A stretch of DNA of 50,450 nucleotides from Burkholderiales bacterium. Lineage in GTDB: Bacteria > Pseudomonadota > Gammaproteobacteria > Burkholderiales > Burkholderiaceae_C. The DNA lies in assembly GCA_016195825.1 (NCBI GenBank), contig JACPYV010000139.1:1-50450 (forward strand), in the 5' to 3' direction. Under the pieces are notes generated by a model. That model was given only the letters and a program-made list of their open reading frames with translations, searched no databases and was not told where the DNA came from. This document shows positions 10,371 through 18,337 of this stretch, one piece after another (within the stretch, counting starts at the first letter, position 1; each line of letters starts with the position of its first letter). The position numbers and the translations under genes are program-made.

Positions 10371-11195
10371 ATGCCCGCCTCCCGCTCGCCGCGCTTCTCG
10401 CGCTGGCAACAGACGCCCTCCCTCAACCCCGACTGGTCCGACCTGCGCGCTCCCAACGCCTGGCTGCTGATGCTGGAGGGCCGCGCGCCGTGGGAATACG
10501 CCGCGCTGCTGGCCACCACGCCCTGGCTGCGCAAGCTGCCCCACGGCGACGGCCATCCGGTGCTGGTCTTTCCCGGCCTGGGCGCCCACGACTTCACGAC
10601 GGCCCCGCTGCGCGCCATGCTGGATTCGCTGGGCTACGCCACCCAGCCTTGGGGCCAGGGCTTCAACTTCGGCCCGCGTGCCGGCGTGCTGGAGCAGTGC
10701 AAGAACGACCTGCAGGCGCTGTACCGCCGCCATCACCGCAAGGTCAGCCTGCTGGGCTGGAGCCTGGGCGGCATCTACGCCCGCGAACTGGCCAAGGAAT
10801 GCCCGGAGCTGACGCGCTGCGTCGTCACGCTGGGCACGCCCTTCACCGGCCACCCGCGGGCGACCAATGCCTGGCGCTTCTTCGAGATGGTCAGCGGCCA
10901 CGCCTCCAACGACCCCGAGCTGATGGCACAGATCCGGCAGGCCCCGCCGGTGCCGACGACCTCCATCTACTCCAAGAGCGACGGCGTCGTCGCCTGGCGC
11001 TGCAGCGTCAACGAGCCCTCGCCGCTGGCCGAGAACATCGAGGTCCAGGCCAGCCACATCGGGCTGGGCGTGAACCCGATCGCGCTCTACGCGCTGGCGG
11101 ACCGGCTGGCGCAGCCGGAAGGGCAGTGGAAGCACTTCGAGCCCAAAGGCGCGCGGCGGTGGTTCTACAGGACGCCGGCCAGTTCGGGCGAATGA
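10371..11195 (+). CDS. Alpha/beta hydrolase, esterase/lipase type
   Basis: A 274-residue alpha/beta-fold hydrolase. The nucleophile elbow is GWSLGG (Ser131). An oxyanion-side motif VLVFPGLGAHDF comes before it, and the likely acid and base lie in YSKSDGVVAW and QASHIGLG near the end. The reading frame also opens at a TTG at 10350, but the ATG at 10371 is preferred; neither has a strong ribosome site. The gene follows the WS/DGAT gene and may act on the same lipid pool, which is inference. There is no signal peptide, so the protein is cytoplasmic. Confidence 0.82.
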   Translation: MPASRSPRFSRWQQTPSLNPDWSDLRAPNAWLLMLEGRAPWEYAALLATTPWLRKLPHGDGHPVLVFPGLGAHDFTTAPLRAMLDSLGYATQPWGQGFNFGPRAGVLEQCKNDLQALYRRHHRKVSLLGWSLGGIYARELAKECPELTRCVVTLGTPFTGHPRATNAWRFFEMVSGHASNDPELMAQIRQAPPVPTTSIYSKSDGVVAWRCSVNEPSPLAENIEVQASHIGLGVNPIALYALADRLAQPEGQWKHFEPKGARRWFYRTPASSGE

Positions 11196-11242
11196 CGGAC
11201 TGACCACGGCATCCAGGGCCATGCGCCAGGAGCCTCAGCGCG

Positions 11243-11701
11243 ATGGACAGCTCGAACCCGCCCACCTTCTCGATCCGCTGCTATTGCTCGGCCGTGAGCC
11301 TCAAGGCCGAGGCTGCGCCAAGCAGCGTGGTCGATTGCCACTGCGGCCAGTGCCGCCGCTTGAGCGGCGCCGCCTTCACCACCTGGGCCAGTTTTCCGAG
11401 AACCGCCATCGCCACCACCGGCGATGAGCCGCTGAGATCGTTCGCCGTCACCGCCAACGTCACGCGGTATAGCTGTCGCGTCTGTGGATCGCATGTGTTC
11501 ACGGCCGACGTTCGCCTGCCCACGATCCTGGGCGTGCCGGCGGGCGCCCTTGAAGGCGCAGCCCTGAGCCCGCCCAGCGTGCACTACTTCGTTGATCACA
11601 AGGCGCCCTGGCAGACCATCTGCGATGGCCAGCCTCAGTTCGGGGGCGAATCGGGCATGACGCCATCGGCCGCCTCGTGCGCCGACCCAGGAGACACTTG
11701 A
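11243..11701 (+). CDS. GFA / CENP-V family zinc protein
   Basis: A 152-residue protein of the GFA (glutathione-dependent formaldehyde-activating enzyme-like, CENP-V/Mss4-like) fold. Zinc ligands are visible: CYC near residue 14, CHCGQC near residue 33 and CRVC near residue 79. Most members of this family are not proven formaldehyde enzymes, so no reaction is assigned. AGGAG lies 10 bases upstream of the ATG. The last ~20 residues, after GQPQFGG, look like an unstructured tail. Confidence 0.82.
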   Translation: MDSSNPPTFSIRCYCSAVSLKAEAAPSSVVDCHCGQCRRLSGAAFTTWASFPRTAIATTGDEPLRSFAVTANVTRYSCRVCGSHVFTADVRLPTILGVPAGALEGAALSPPSVHYFVDHKAPWQTICDGQPQFGGESGMTPSAASCADPGDT

Positions 11702-11733
11702 GGGCTGAAGCGCCACTGTCCCGACTGCCCTGC

Positions 11734-11755
11734 GCATCTCGTGGCAAGGTGGCGC
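11734..11755 (+). repeat. 22-base element, copy 1 (before DUF4184 gene)
   Basis: This stretch matches 12595-12616 at 18 of 22 positions (both start GCATCTCG and contain AAGGT). Both copies lie just upstream of a gene start, which suggests a shared promoter element with a CAAGGT/TAAGGT -10-like core. Confidence 0.35.
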
Positions 11756-11790
11756 ACCTCCACCGCCTCCGCCCGCAGCGCCTCCGAACC

Positions 11791-12573
11791 GTGCCCTGGA
11801 CCTTCGCCCATCCCGCAGCCATCCTGCCGCTGCGGTCCCTCTGCCCGCGGTGGCTCTCGTTTCCCGGCCTGATCCTCGGTGCGATGGCGCCCGACATGAG
11901 CTACTACGTGGGTCTGCACGGCAAGTGGTCGGCTTTCTGCCACACACCGGAGGGCGTCGCCACCGTCTGCCTGCCGCTAGGCCTGCTGCTGCTCGCGCTG
12001 CTGCTGCGGTTTTCAATGCCGCTGACCGTCCTGTTGCCGCAGCCCCACCGGGCCCTCGTGCGCCACCAGTTGCAGCCGCCGGCGCGTGCGATCTGGCCGA
12101 GCCTGGCGGTCGCGGTGCTGTCCATCCTGCTGGGCGCGGCCAGCCACCTGCTGTGGGACTCGTTCACGCACCCGGGCCGCTGGGGCGCCGAGCTGCTGCC
12201 CTGGCTGGAGCAACCGGTCGTCGGCGCCGACGACCGGGAGTTCCGCGTCGTGACCCTGCTGCAGCACCTGAGCACGTTCGCGGGCGTGGTGGCGCTGGCC
12301 GTCGTCTATCGGCGCGCGCTCGCCGCCCGGGCGATGGCCGCGCCACCCCGGCATGACGCGCGGCACGACACCCAGCGGATTCGGCTGCTGCTCGCCTGCC
12401 TGGCCGTCGCGGTCACCGTGGGCGCGCTGTCGGCCAACGCCCTCACGCCGGCTACCCTGCCGGCCTACACCTCGCATCTCATCGTGCGCACGGTCGTCTG
12501 GAGCACCAGTTGCTTCACCGCACTCTTTGTCGCCGTCAGCCTGGCCTGGTGGCACCGCCTGGGCGACGCCTGA
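11791..12573 (+). CDS. DUF4184 family membrane protein
   Basis: A 260-residue integral membrane protein. The GTG at 11791 is chosen because DUF4184 proteins begin with M-P-x-T-x-x-H-P-A-A, and here the frame reads VPWTFAHPAAILPL directly from that GTG. The 38 upstream codons that are also open are Arg-rich and unlike the family. The conserved GAMAPDMSYY follows at ~30-39, with HLLWDSFTHPGRWG at ~115-128. About six membrane segments are apparent. Function is unknown; the His/Asp pattern resembles membrane metal-dependent hydrolases (YdjM-like), but this is only a resemblance. Confidence 0.83.
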   Translation: MPWTFAHPAAILPLRSLCPRWLSFPGLILGAMAPDMSYYVGLHGKWSAFCHTPEGVATVCLPLGLLLLALLLRFSMPLTVLLPQPHRALVRHQLQPPARAIWPSLAVAVLSILLGAASHLLWDSFTHPGRWGAELLPWLEQPVVGADDREFRVVTLLQHLSTFAGVVALAVVYRRALAARAMAAPPRHDARHDTQRIRLLLACLAVAVTVGALSANALTPATLPAYTSHLIVRTVVWSTSCFTALFVAVSLAWWHRLGDA

Positions 12574-12594
12574 CCCTTCGCTCACGCCGCTGCC

Positions 12595-12616
12595 GCATCT
12601 CGCGGTAAGGTATCGC
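12595..12616 (+). promoter_or_regulatory. 22-base element, copy 2, with TAAGGT -10 box
   Basis: This is the second copy of the element at 11734-11755 (18 of 22 identical). It contains TAAGGT at 12606-12611, 31 bases before the start codon of the ClpP-like gene, a spacing that fits a -10 box with a short leader. Confidence 0.35.
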
Positions 12617-12636
12617 CCTCAACCCGGACCCGCCCC

Positions 12637-13233
12637 ATGCAACACCACACCCTCGCCGCCGAAGACAAGGCCGCCAAGAAAGACGCTCCCGAGAAGCACG
12701 AAGAGCAGCTGCTCTTCAAGGGCCGCTTCGTCATGATCTTCGGCGAGATCGACGACAAGATGGCGCTGGCCACCTGCCGCCGCCTGCTGGCCCTCTCCCA
12801 GGAGTCCGACGCGCCGATCACGCTGCTGATCTCCAGCCCCGGCGGCCACGTGGAGAGCGGCGACGCCATCCACGACATGATCCGCTTCGTGCGCGCACCG
12901 GTCAGCGTGGTGGGCACGGGCTGGGTGGCCAGCGCCGGCACCCACATCTACCTGGCCGCGCCCAAGGAACGCCGCTTCGCGCTGCCCAACACGCGGTTCA
13001 TGATCCACCAGCCCGCAGGCGGCGCCGGCGGCCAGGCCAGCGACATCGCCATCCAGGCCCGCGAGATCATCCGCACCCGCGAACGCATCGCCGCCACCAT
13101 CGCCAAGGAGACCGGCCAGCCGCTGTCGCGCGTGGCCGTCGACATCGAACGCGACTTCTGGATGAGCACCGACGAAGCCATCGAGTACGGCCTGGTCTCC
13201 CGCGTCATCGAACGCCAGTCGGATCTCGGCTGA
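12637..13233 (+). CDS. ClpP-like serine protease (orphan)
   Basis: A 198-residue ClpP-fold protease with a complete catalytic triad: Ser99 in GWVASAG, His124 in FMIHQPAGG and Asp173 in IERDFWMS. The SSPGG oxyanion loop is at ~66-70. The usual ClpP nucleophile context is AASMG; here it is VASAG. The N-terminus is Lys/Glu-rich (KAAKKDAPEKHEEQ) and lacks the normal ClpP axial-loop sequence. No clpX, clpA or trigger factor gene is adjacent, so this is probably a second, divergent ClpP rather than the housekeeping one. Partner ATPase and substrates are unknown. The next gene starts 5 bases after the stop. Confidence 0.85.
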   Translation: MQHHTLAAEDKAAKKDAPEKHEEQLLFKGRFVMIFGEIDDKMALATCRRLLALSQESDAPITLLISSPGGHVESGDAIHDMIRFVRAPVSVVGTGWVASAGTHIYLAAPKERRFALPNTRFMIHQPAGGAGGQASDIAIQAREIIRTRERIAATIAKETGQPLSRVAVDIERDFWMSTDEAIEYGLVSRVIERQSDLG

Positions 13234-13237
13234 TCCG

Positions 13238-14134
13238 ATGCAGGTCTCGGCCAACGGCGTCCGCATCGAAGTCGACATCCACGGCCCCGACAGCGGCGAG
13301 CCGCTGCTGATGATCATGGGCCTGGGCATGCAGCTCATCGCCTGGCCCGAGGGCCTGGTCGAGCAGCTGGTGGCCCAGGGCTTTCGCGTCATCCGCTTCG
13401 ACAACCGCGACGTGGGCCTGTCCCAGCCCTTTGACCAGCTGGGCGTGCCCAACATCCCGCTGGCGGCGCTGCTGCACACGCTGCGCCTGCCGGTGCAGGC
13501 GCCGTACCAGATCGCGGACCTGGCGCGCGACGCGGTCGGCGTGCTGGATGCCCTGGGGCTGCCCAAGGCCCACATCTGCGGCGCATCCATGGGTGGCATG
13601 GTGGCCCAGCACCTGGGCTTCGCGCACGCCTCGCGCGTGAAGAGCCTGACGCTGATGATGACCACCAGCGGCCACCGCAGCCTGCCCAAGGAAAGCCTCA
13701 AGGTGCGTCGTGCGATGCTGTCGCGCCCCCGGCCGGGCACCACGCCCGAGCAGAAGTTCGAGAACGTCCTCGATCACTATGTGAGCCTGTACGGCGTCAT
13801 CGGCAGCCCCGGCTACCCGCCCGAGCCGCGCCAGCTGCGTGAGCGCATCGCGCGCGGCATCCGGCGCGCCTTCCGGCCGCAGGCGGTGGCGCGCCAGCTC
13901 GTCGCCATCGCCGCTGACCGCCACCGCGCCGAACGGCTGCCACGCATCACGGCGCCTACGCTGGTCATCCATGGCGAGCACGACGCGCTGATCCCCGTGG
14001 CTGCCGCGCACGACCTGGCGCACCGCATCCCCGGCGCCAGGCTGGAGATCATCCCGGGCTGGGGCCATGACCTGCCCGAAGCGCTGTGGCCGCGCCTGGC
14101 GGCCGAGGTCGCCGCCACCGCCAGGCGCGCCTGA
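13238..14134 (+). CDS. Alpha/beta hydrolase
   Basis: A 298-residue hydrolase with all three catalytic residues visible: Ser117 in GASMGG, Asp249 in HGEHDALIP and His277 in GWGHDLP. The LLMIMGLGMQLIAWP oxyanion region and FDNRDVGLS are typical of the group that includes haloperoxidase-like and proline iminopeptidase-like esterases. It lies 5 bases after the ClpP-like gene and is probably co-transcribed. The substrate is unknown and there is no signal peptide. Confidence 0.86.
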   Translation: MQVSANGVRIEVDIHGPDSGEPLLMIMGLGMQLIAWPEGLVEQLVAQGFRVIRFDNRDVGLSQPFDQLGVPNIPLAALLHTLRLPVQAPYQIADLARDAVGVLDALGLPKAHICGASMGGMVAQHLGFAHASRVKSLTLMMTTSGHRSLPKESLKVRRAMLSRPRPGTTPEQKFENVLDHYVSLYGVIGSPGYPPEPRQLRERIARGIRRAFRPQAVARQLVAIAADRHRAERLPRITAPTLVIHGEHDALIPVAAAHDLAHRIPGARLEIIPGWGHDLPEALWPRLAAEVAATARRA

Positions 14135-14238
14135 ACACGCCTGAGCGCGTCGGCGCGCTTTACACACGGCGCCGCACCGGGGCGGCGCATGCGCAGAAAC
14201 TGCCATGGCATCAAGGACTTGGCGCTGGTCGCAGGGCA

Positions 14239-14253
14239 AGGCACGCCTTATGC
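14239..14253 (+). promoter_or_regulatory. Sigma-54-type promoter before PEP-CTERM gene
   Basis: AGGCACGCCTTATGC has the invariant GG (14240-14241) and GC (14252-14253) exactly ten bases apart, and the -24 half GGCACG matches the sigma-54 consensus well. The -12 half (ATGCG) is weaker than TTGCA. It lies ~85 bases before the start codon. PEP-CTERM genes in floc-forming betaproteobacteria are known to depend on RpoN and the PrsK/PrsR two-component system, which makes this site plausible. Confidence 0.5.
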
Positions 14254-14336
14254 GTGGGTTAACAGCGACCCCGTGGCTGTTCTAGCGGGACTCCCACCCC
14301 CCATGGGCCGGCCGCCGGCCCCAAAAGGAAGTCACG

Positions 14337-14984
14337 ATGCCTCGTTTCACTGCCCTCAAGCCCCTGGCCGCCGGCCTTTGCATGGCCTTCGCGGCCCTGT
14401 CCGCCTCGGCCACCATCGTCAGCGGCGCCGTCACTGGCGGCAACACCGGTGGCATCTTCGTGAAGCTGTCCATTCCCATCAACGGCTCCAACTCGGTCGG
14501 CAACGACGACTTCAATTCGCCCAATCTCTACGGCTTTGACGAGAGCCAGAACATCCTGCTCGCCGCCACGCTGAACATGGACATCGGCGGCCCCGTCGCC
14601 GCCGGCACGCAGGTGGCCAGCCACTACGTCTTCTTCGACCCCGCCACGACCAATCCGGCCGGCCACATCATCGGCACCGTCGACTTCGACTCCGACATCC
14701 TGGGCATCATCACCAGCACCGGCCTGCTGCTGGCCAGCGACATCCTGGCCAACACCAGCGTGCATTACCAGAACCCGGCGCAACGCGGCCTGGAGGCCGG
14801 CGACTCGGTGACCATCAGCAACACGCGCCAGATCAAGTTCGACACCTTCGCCACCTCGCCGGGCGACTACGTGCGCGTCATCACGGCCTTCTCGCCGGGC
14901 GCCACGGTGCCGGAGCCGGCCTCCATCGCGCTGACGCTGGCCGCGCTGGCTGGCGTGGCCGCCGCCCGCCGCCGTCGCGGCTGA
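14337..14984 (+). CDS. PEP-CTERM sorting domain protein
   Basis: A 215-residue secreted protein that an exosortase should process. It has an N-terminal signal peptide (about 26 residues, ending SASA), a beta-rich body, and a C-terminal PEP-CTERM signal from ~191: VPEP, a hydrophobic helix, then RRRR. The body has no cysteine and many Asn/Thr/Asp residues, typical of exported surface proteins in exopolysaccharide producers. The ribosome site AAAGGAAG precedes the ATG. No exosortase gene is in the window. The body domain is not one I recognise. Confidence 0.9.
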   Translation: MPRFTALKPLAAGLCMAFAALSASATIVSGAVTGGNTGGIFVKLSIPINGSNSVGNDDFNSPNLYGFDESQNILLAATLNMDIGGPVAAGTQVASHYVFFDPATTNPAGHIIGTVDFDSDILGIITSTGLLLASDILANTSVHYQNPAQRGLEAGDSVTISNTRQIKFDTFATSPGDYVRVITAFSPGATVPEPASIALTLAALAGVAAARRRRG

Positions 14985-14990
14985 GCCTGA

Positions 14991-15010
14991 GCCGCGCCGC
15001 AGGGCGCGGC
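14991..15010. terminator. Bidirectional hairpin between convergent genes
   Basis: An 8-base perfect stem (GCCGCGCC / GGCGCGGC) with a 4-base loop lies in the 42-base gap between two convergent genes. Only TT follows on the plus strand, so termination strength is uncertain. Confidence 0.5.
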
Positions 15011-15026
15011 TTGCCGCACGGTCGGG

Positions 15027-15458
15027 TCAGCGGGGCGTGCGCGCCTCGGCCTTGATCTCGACCGTTGCGCGCTGCCTGTCCTCACTCTCCACAGTCAACG
15101 TCAGCGGCACGGTCTCGCCGGCCTTGATCGGGCCCTTCAGGCCCATCAGCATGACGTGGTAGCTGCCCGGTTTCAGCGCGACGGCCTGGCCGGCCGGCAG
15201 CGGCAGCGCGTCGACGGCGCGCATCTTCATGACGCCGTCCTCCATCTTCATCTCGTGGATCTCGACCGAGGCCGCCACCGGCGAGCTGGCCGACACCACC
15301 TTGAGCGGCTTGGCCGCCGTCAGCTGCATGAAGGCACCCGTGGCCTTCTGCGGCGCGACTGTGGCGCGCACCCAGGGGTCGTCGACCTTGACGACAGGAC
15401 TTTGCGCCTGGGCGACAAAAGAGGCGAGCAGAGCGGTGGCAATGAGCAAGCGACGCAT
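15027..15458 (-). CDS. PCu(A)C periplasmic copper chaperone
   Basis: A 143-residue periplasmic copper chaperone that hands Cu(I) to cytochrome oxidase maturation. A signal peptide covers ~1-19 (ending AQA). The full copper motif is present with exact family spacing: His68, Met79 ten residues on, then His101-x-Met103 twenty-one residues on. It is divergent from the GntR regulator gene, and the GntR operator at 15524-15545 lies in the shared gap, so joint control is possible. No SenC/Sco gene is adjacent. Confidence 0.92.
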   Translation of the reverse strand: MRRLLIATALLASFVAQAQSPVVKVDDPWVRATVAPQKATGAFMQLTAAKPLKVVSASSPVAASVEIHEMKMEDGVMKMRAVDALPLPAGQAVALKPGSYHVMLMGLKGPIKAGETVPLTLTVESEDRQRATVEIKAEARTPR

Positions 15459-15505
15459 GACGATGGACTGAAAGAGGAAGGCTGCATTGTGCGCAGCCCT
15501 GGGGC

Positions 15506-15535
15506 TTGACGGGCACTGTCCACGTGTACTATCGT
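15506..15535 (+). promoter_or_regulatory. Promoter of the GntR-ABC operon
   Basis: TTGACG (15506-15511), an 18-base spacer and TATCGT (15530-15535) make a good sigma-70-type promoter. The -10 box lies inside the inverted repeat at 15524-15545, so a bound repressor would block it. The leader to the ATG is only about 17 bases. Confidence 0.6.
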
Positions 15536-15545
15536 ACTAGTACAC
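15524..15545. promoter_or_regulatory. GntR/YtrA-type operator
   Basis: A perfect inverted repeat with 8-base arms (GTGTACTA / TAGTACAC) and a 6-base centre lies 13 bases upstream of the regulator start codon and covers the -10 box. GntR regulators of the YtrA branch usually bind such AT-rich GTxTA-type palindromes in their own promoters. The AT content stands out against the GC-rich background. Autorepression is inferred. Confidence 0.65.
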
Positions 15546-15558
15546 ATTGTCAGTACCC

Positions 15559-15954
15559 ATGGACCCCACCCATTTCGTCCACATCAACACCGGCTCGCCC
15601 GAGCCCATCTACCGCCAGTTGATCGAACAGGTCCGGCGGCGCGTGGCAGCCGGCCAGCTGAAGGCGGGCGACGAGATCCCGTCGGTGCGCGAGCTGGCCC
15701 AGGCGCTGGCCGTGCACCCGATGACGGTCTCCAAGGCCTATTCGATGCTCGAGGCCGACGGCGTGCTGGAGCGCCGCCGCGGCCTGTCCATGGTGGTGGC
15801 TGCCCAGCACCAGGGCGCCCAGCCCACCGCCGACCGCGTCGAGCTGCTGCGCCCGACGCTGGAGCAGGCCGCTGCCGAGGCCCGCCAGCTGCAACTGCCC
15901 AAGGCCCAGGCCCTGGGCCTGTTCAAAGACATCCTCGACCAGGACGCCCCATGA
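15559..15954 (+). CDS. GntR family regulator, YtrA type
   Basis: A 131-residue repressor. The winged helix-turn-helix lies at ~10-75 (IYRQLIEQVRRRVAAGQLKAG, then PSVRELA and MTVSKAYSMLEADGVL). The effector part is only a short C-terminal helix pair, which defines the small YtrA branch. The ATG at 15559 is preferred over an in-frame TTG at 15547 because it lies beyond the operator. Its stop overlaps the ABC ATPase start (ATGA), so regulator and transporter form one operon. The inducer is unknown; YtrA-type systems often respond to cell-wall stress. Confidence 0.9.
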   Translation: MDPTHFVHINTGSPEPIYRQLIEQVRRRVAAGQLKAGDEIPSVRELAQALAVHPMTVSKAYSMLEADGVLERRRGLSMVVAAQHQGAQPTADRVELLRPTLEQAAAEARQLQLPKAQALGLFKDILDQDAP

Positions 15955-16838
15955 CCAGCCCCCACTTCCCCCACACCGAGACCGCCAGCGCCGAACTGGC
16001 CGGCGTGAGCCTGTCCTATGCCGAGGGCAGCAGCGTGCTGCACAACCTCGACTGGCAGCTGCTGCCCGGCCAGGTCGTCGGCCTGTTGGGCCGCAACGGC
16101 GCCGGCAAGACCACGCTGCTGGAGACGCTGTTGGGCCTGCGCGAGCCCCAGTCCGGCCGCGTGCAGGTCTTCGGCCAAGACGCCGCGCGGCTTGACGACG
16201 CGGCGCGCGGGCGCATCGGCTACGTGCCCCAGCACAACGACTTGTTCGAGGCCTTCACCGCGGCGCAGCTGCTGGCCTATTTCAAGAGCTTCTACCCGCG
16301 CTGGAACGAGTCGCGCGTGGAGGGCCTGTTGTCGCGCTGGGACATCGACCGCCACAAGCCCATCCGCAAGCTCTCCGGCGGTCAGCAGCAGCGCCTGTCC
16401 ATCATCCGGGCGCTGGCCCACGAGCCCGACCTGCTGGTGCTGGACGAGCCCGTCGCCAGCCTGGACCCGGTGGGCCGGCGCGACTTCCTGCGCGAGCTGG
16501 TCGACCAGGTGCTGGACCGCGGCACGACGGTGGTGTTCTCCACCCACATCCTGTCCGACCTGGAACGTGTGGCCTTCAACCTCGCCTTCCTGAGCCGTGG
16601 CCGCATCGCGCTGCAGGCGCCGCTGGACGACCTGTTGGACCAGGTGCGCGCCTTCACTGGCAGCGTCTCCGAGATGGCCGGCCTGATGGGCCGCTTGGGT
16701 GCCGTGCCGCTCAAGCGCACGCCGCTGGAAGCCGGCCGCGAGCGCGTGCTGGCGCGGCTGCCGGCCAACGCCGCGCTGCCGGCCGGCGTGGCGGCCGACC
16801 GCGTCAACCTGGACGACCTGTTCGCGGAGCTGACCTGA
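15951..16838 (+). CDS. ABC transporter ATPase of the GntR operon
   Basis: A 295-residue single ATPase domain: Walker A GRNGAGKT at ~47-54, Q-loop YVPQHND at ~91-97, signature LSGGQQQ at ~141-147, Walker B LLVLDEP at ~161-167 and switch His in STHIL. The C-terminal third is the short regulatory tail seen in export-type and YtrB-like ATPases. It overlaps the regulator gene by four bases and lies 2 bases before the membrane subunit gene, its likely partner. The exported substrate is unknown. Confidence 0.92.
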   Translation: MTSPHFPHTETASAELAGVSLSYAEGSSVLHNLDWQLLPGQVVGLLGRNGAGKTTLLETLLGLREPQSGRVQVFGQDAARLDDAARGRIGYVPQHNDLFEAFTAAQLLAYFKSFYPRWNESRVEGLLSRWDIDRHKPIRKLSGGQQQRLSIIRALAHEPDLLVLDEPVASLDPVGRRDFLRELVDQVLDRGTTVVFSTHILSDLERVAFNLAFLSRGRIALQAPLDDLLDQVRAFTGSVSEMAGLMGRLGAVPLKRTPLEAGRERVLARLPANAALPAGVAADRVNLDDLFAELT

Positions 16839-16840
16839 CC

Positions 16841-18295
16841 ATGGACGCAAGCCTCCACCAGATCCTGCTGGCGTTCTGGCGCCAGATGGACACTGAAAAA
16901 AACTGGGGCCGACGCGTGTTCTACGGGCTGCTGCTGGCCGGCCTGGCCGTCGCGCTCTGGTTCATGCCGAACATGACGGCCCGCCTGATCATCATCTGGT
17001 GCGTGCTCGCCGCCTGCGCTGTCGGGTTCTGGATCGCACTCTTCATCAACCTGATGCAGCAGAACCAGCCCCAGGCAGCCCGCCTCGTGCCTGGCCACCT
17101 GCGCCGGCTGCGCCAAGCGGTACTGCTGGCCTGGCTGGTACCGAGCTGCGCGCTAGGCCTGCTCATCTGGTTCACGACGATGCAGGTCGTGTCGCTGCCT
17201 TTCGTGCTGCTCTGTGCCACCACGATCGCCTTCTGCACGGCCTGGGCGCAGCGCTACTGGGTAGCGACATTGCTGCTGATCTTCGGGCCGACCTTCCTCG
17301 GCTCGCTTCACCAGCGGGAGCGCTGGGCGCCTCTATGGCGCGCGCTTGCCGACGCCTGGGGTCAGCAGCCCTGGGCCTGGCTGGTGGTGTGCCTCGTCAT
17401 CATGGGCTGGCTGTTGACACGATCGTTCGGCAGCGGCGATGCCGCGCATCGGGCCTTCTACGCACGCCGCCAGCGCATGCAGAAAGCCGCCCTCGATGGC
17501 ATGACGGGCAACCGCGCCGGCATCGCCATCTTCGGCCGGCCCGGCGAATGGCTGGGCCGACCCTTCGACAAAGTCTGCGCCGCCTGGCTGGCGCACCTGC
17601 TGGCTCGCGCGCGGCCCAGGCAGGCCAGCGTGATGGCGCGCGCCGAAATCGCGCTGCACGGCCTGCAGCACTGGCTGCGCCAACTGCTGGGCCTGAGCCT
17701 GACGGTCCTGTGCGTGGGCTTGGGCTTCGCGATGACTTTCGCGCTGGTCGGCCACGCGACGGCCATGGGCCTGAAGAGCGGCGCGTTCGGCATCGCCATC
17801 GGCCTGTCCGCCGCCGGCTTCAACCCCGGCTTCGCGCTGCACAACATGCTCTGGCACACCCGGCGCGAGCAGGCGCTGCTGGCGTTGCTGCCCGGCATGC
17901 CGCAGGGCCGCGCGCTGAACCAGGCGCTGGCGCGCATGCAGCTGCGCCACTTCCTGGTCGCCTCGGCGCTGACAACCTCGCTGCTGCTGGTTGTCGTGCA
18001 ATTGGCCGGCCAGCCCGCGCTGCTGTGCCTGCCGATCGCGGCGCTGCCCATCGGCGTGCTGAGCCTGATGCGCCCGCCAGCAGCCATGCGGGCGCCTACC
18101 GGCTGGTCGGCCTCGAAGCCGGTGCTCGGCTTCTTCCTGCTGGCCGGCGTGCTGTGGGGTCTGTGCACCTGGCTGGACGACCTGGTCTGGCCGCTGGCCG
18201 GCATCAGCCTGATGCTGAGCGCAACCCTGATGGCCTGGCGCTGGCGCGCGATCAGCCAGGCGCCATCGGCCCTGCCGGCCGGCCGCGCGGCCTGA
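16841..18295 (+). CDS. Multi-pass membrane protein, probable ABC permease
   Basis: A 484-residue integral membrane protein with roughly ten to twelve hydrophobic segments in two blocks (~25-200 and ~285-475) separated by a cytoplasmic stretch rich in Arg. It has no recognised catalytic motif. Position directly after the ATPase (2 bases) makes it the membrane subunit of an ABC-2-like exporter. A sequence match to a named permease family cannot be claimed by eye. Confidence 0.75.
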   Translation: MDASLHQILLAFWRQMDTEKNWGRRVFYGLLLAGLAVALWFMPNMTARLIIIWCVLAACAVGFWIALFINLMQQNQPQAARLVPGHLRRLRQAVLLAWLVPSCALGLLIWFTTMQVVSLPFVLLCATTIAFCTAWAQRYWVATLLLIFGPTFLGSLHQRERWAPLWRALADAWGQQPWAWLVVCLVIMGWLLTRSFGSGDAAHRAFYARRQRMQKAALDGMTGNRAGIAIFGRPGEWLGRPFDKVCAAWLAHLLARARPRQASVMARAEIALHGLQHWLRQLLGLSLTVLCVGLGFAMTFALVGHATAMGLKSGAFGIAIGLSAAGFNPGFALHNMLWHTRREQALLALLPGMPQGRALNQALARMQLRHFLVASALTTSLLLVVVQLAGQPALLCLPIAALPIGVLSLMRPPAAMRAPTGWSASKPVLGFFLLAGVLWGLCTWLDDLVWPLAGISLMLSATLMAWRWRAISQAPSALPAGRAA

Positions 18296-18337
18296 GCAAG
18301 GCCGCCGCAAGCTTGGAAAACCGCCCGTCGCAAGCTA

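Noticed and set aside
14135-14336. Small gene between the hydrolase and the PEP-CTERM gene (frame 14189-14539)
   Set aside because: The frame overlaps the sigma-54-type promoter and the PEP-CTERM start, has no ribosome site and no family-like sequence.
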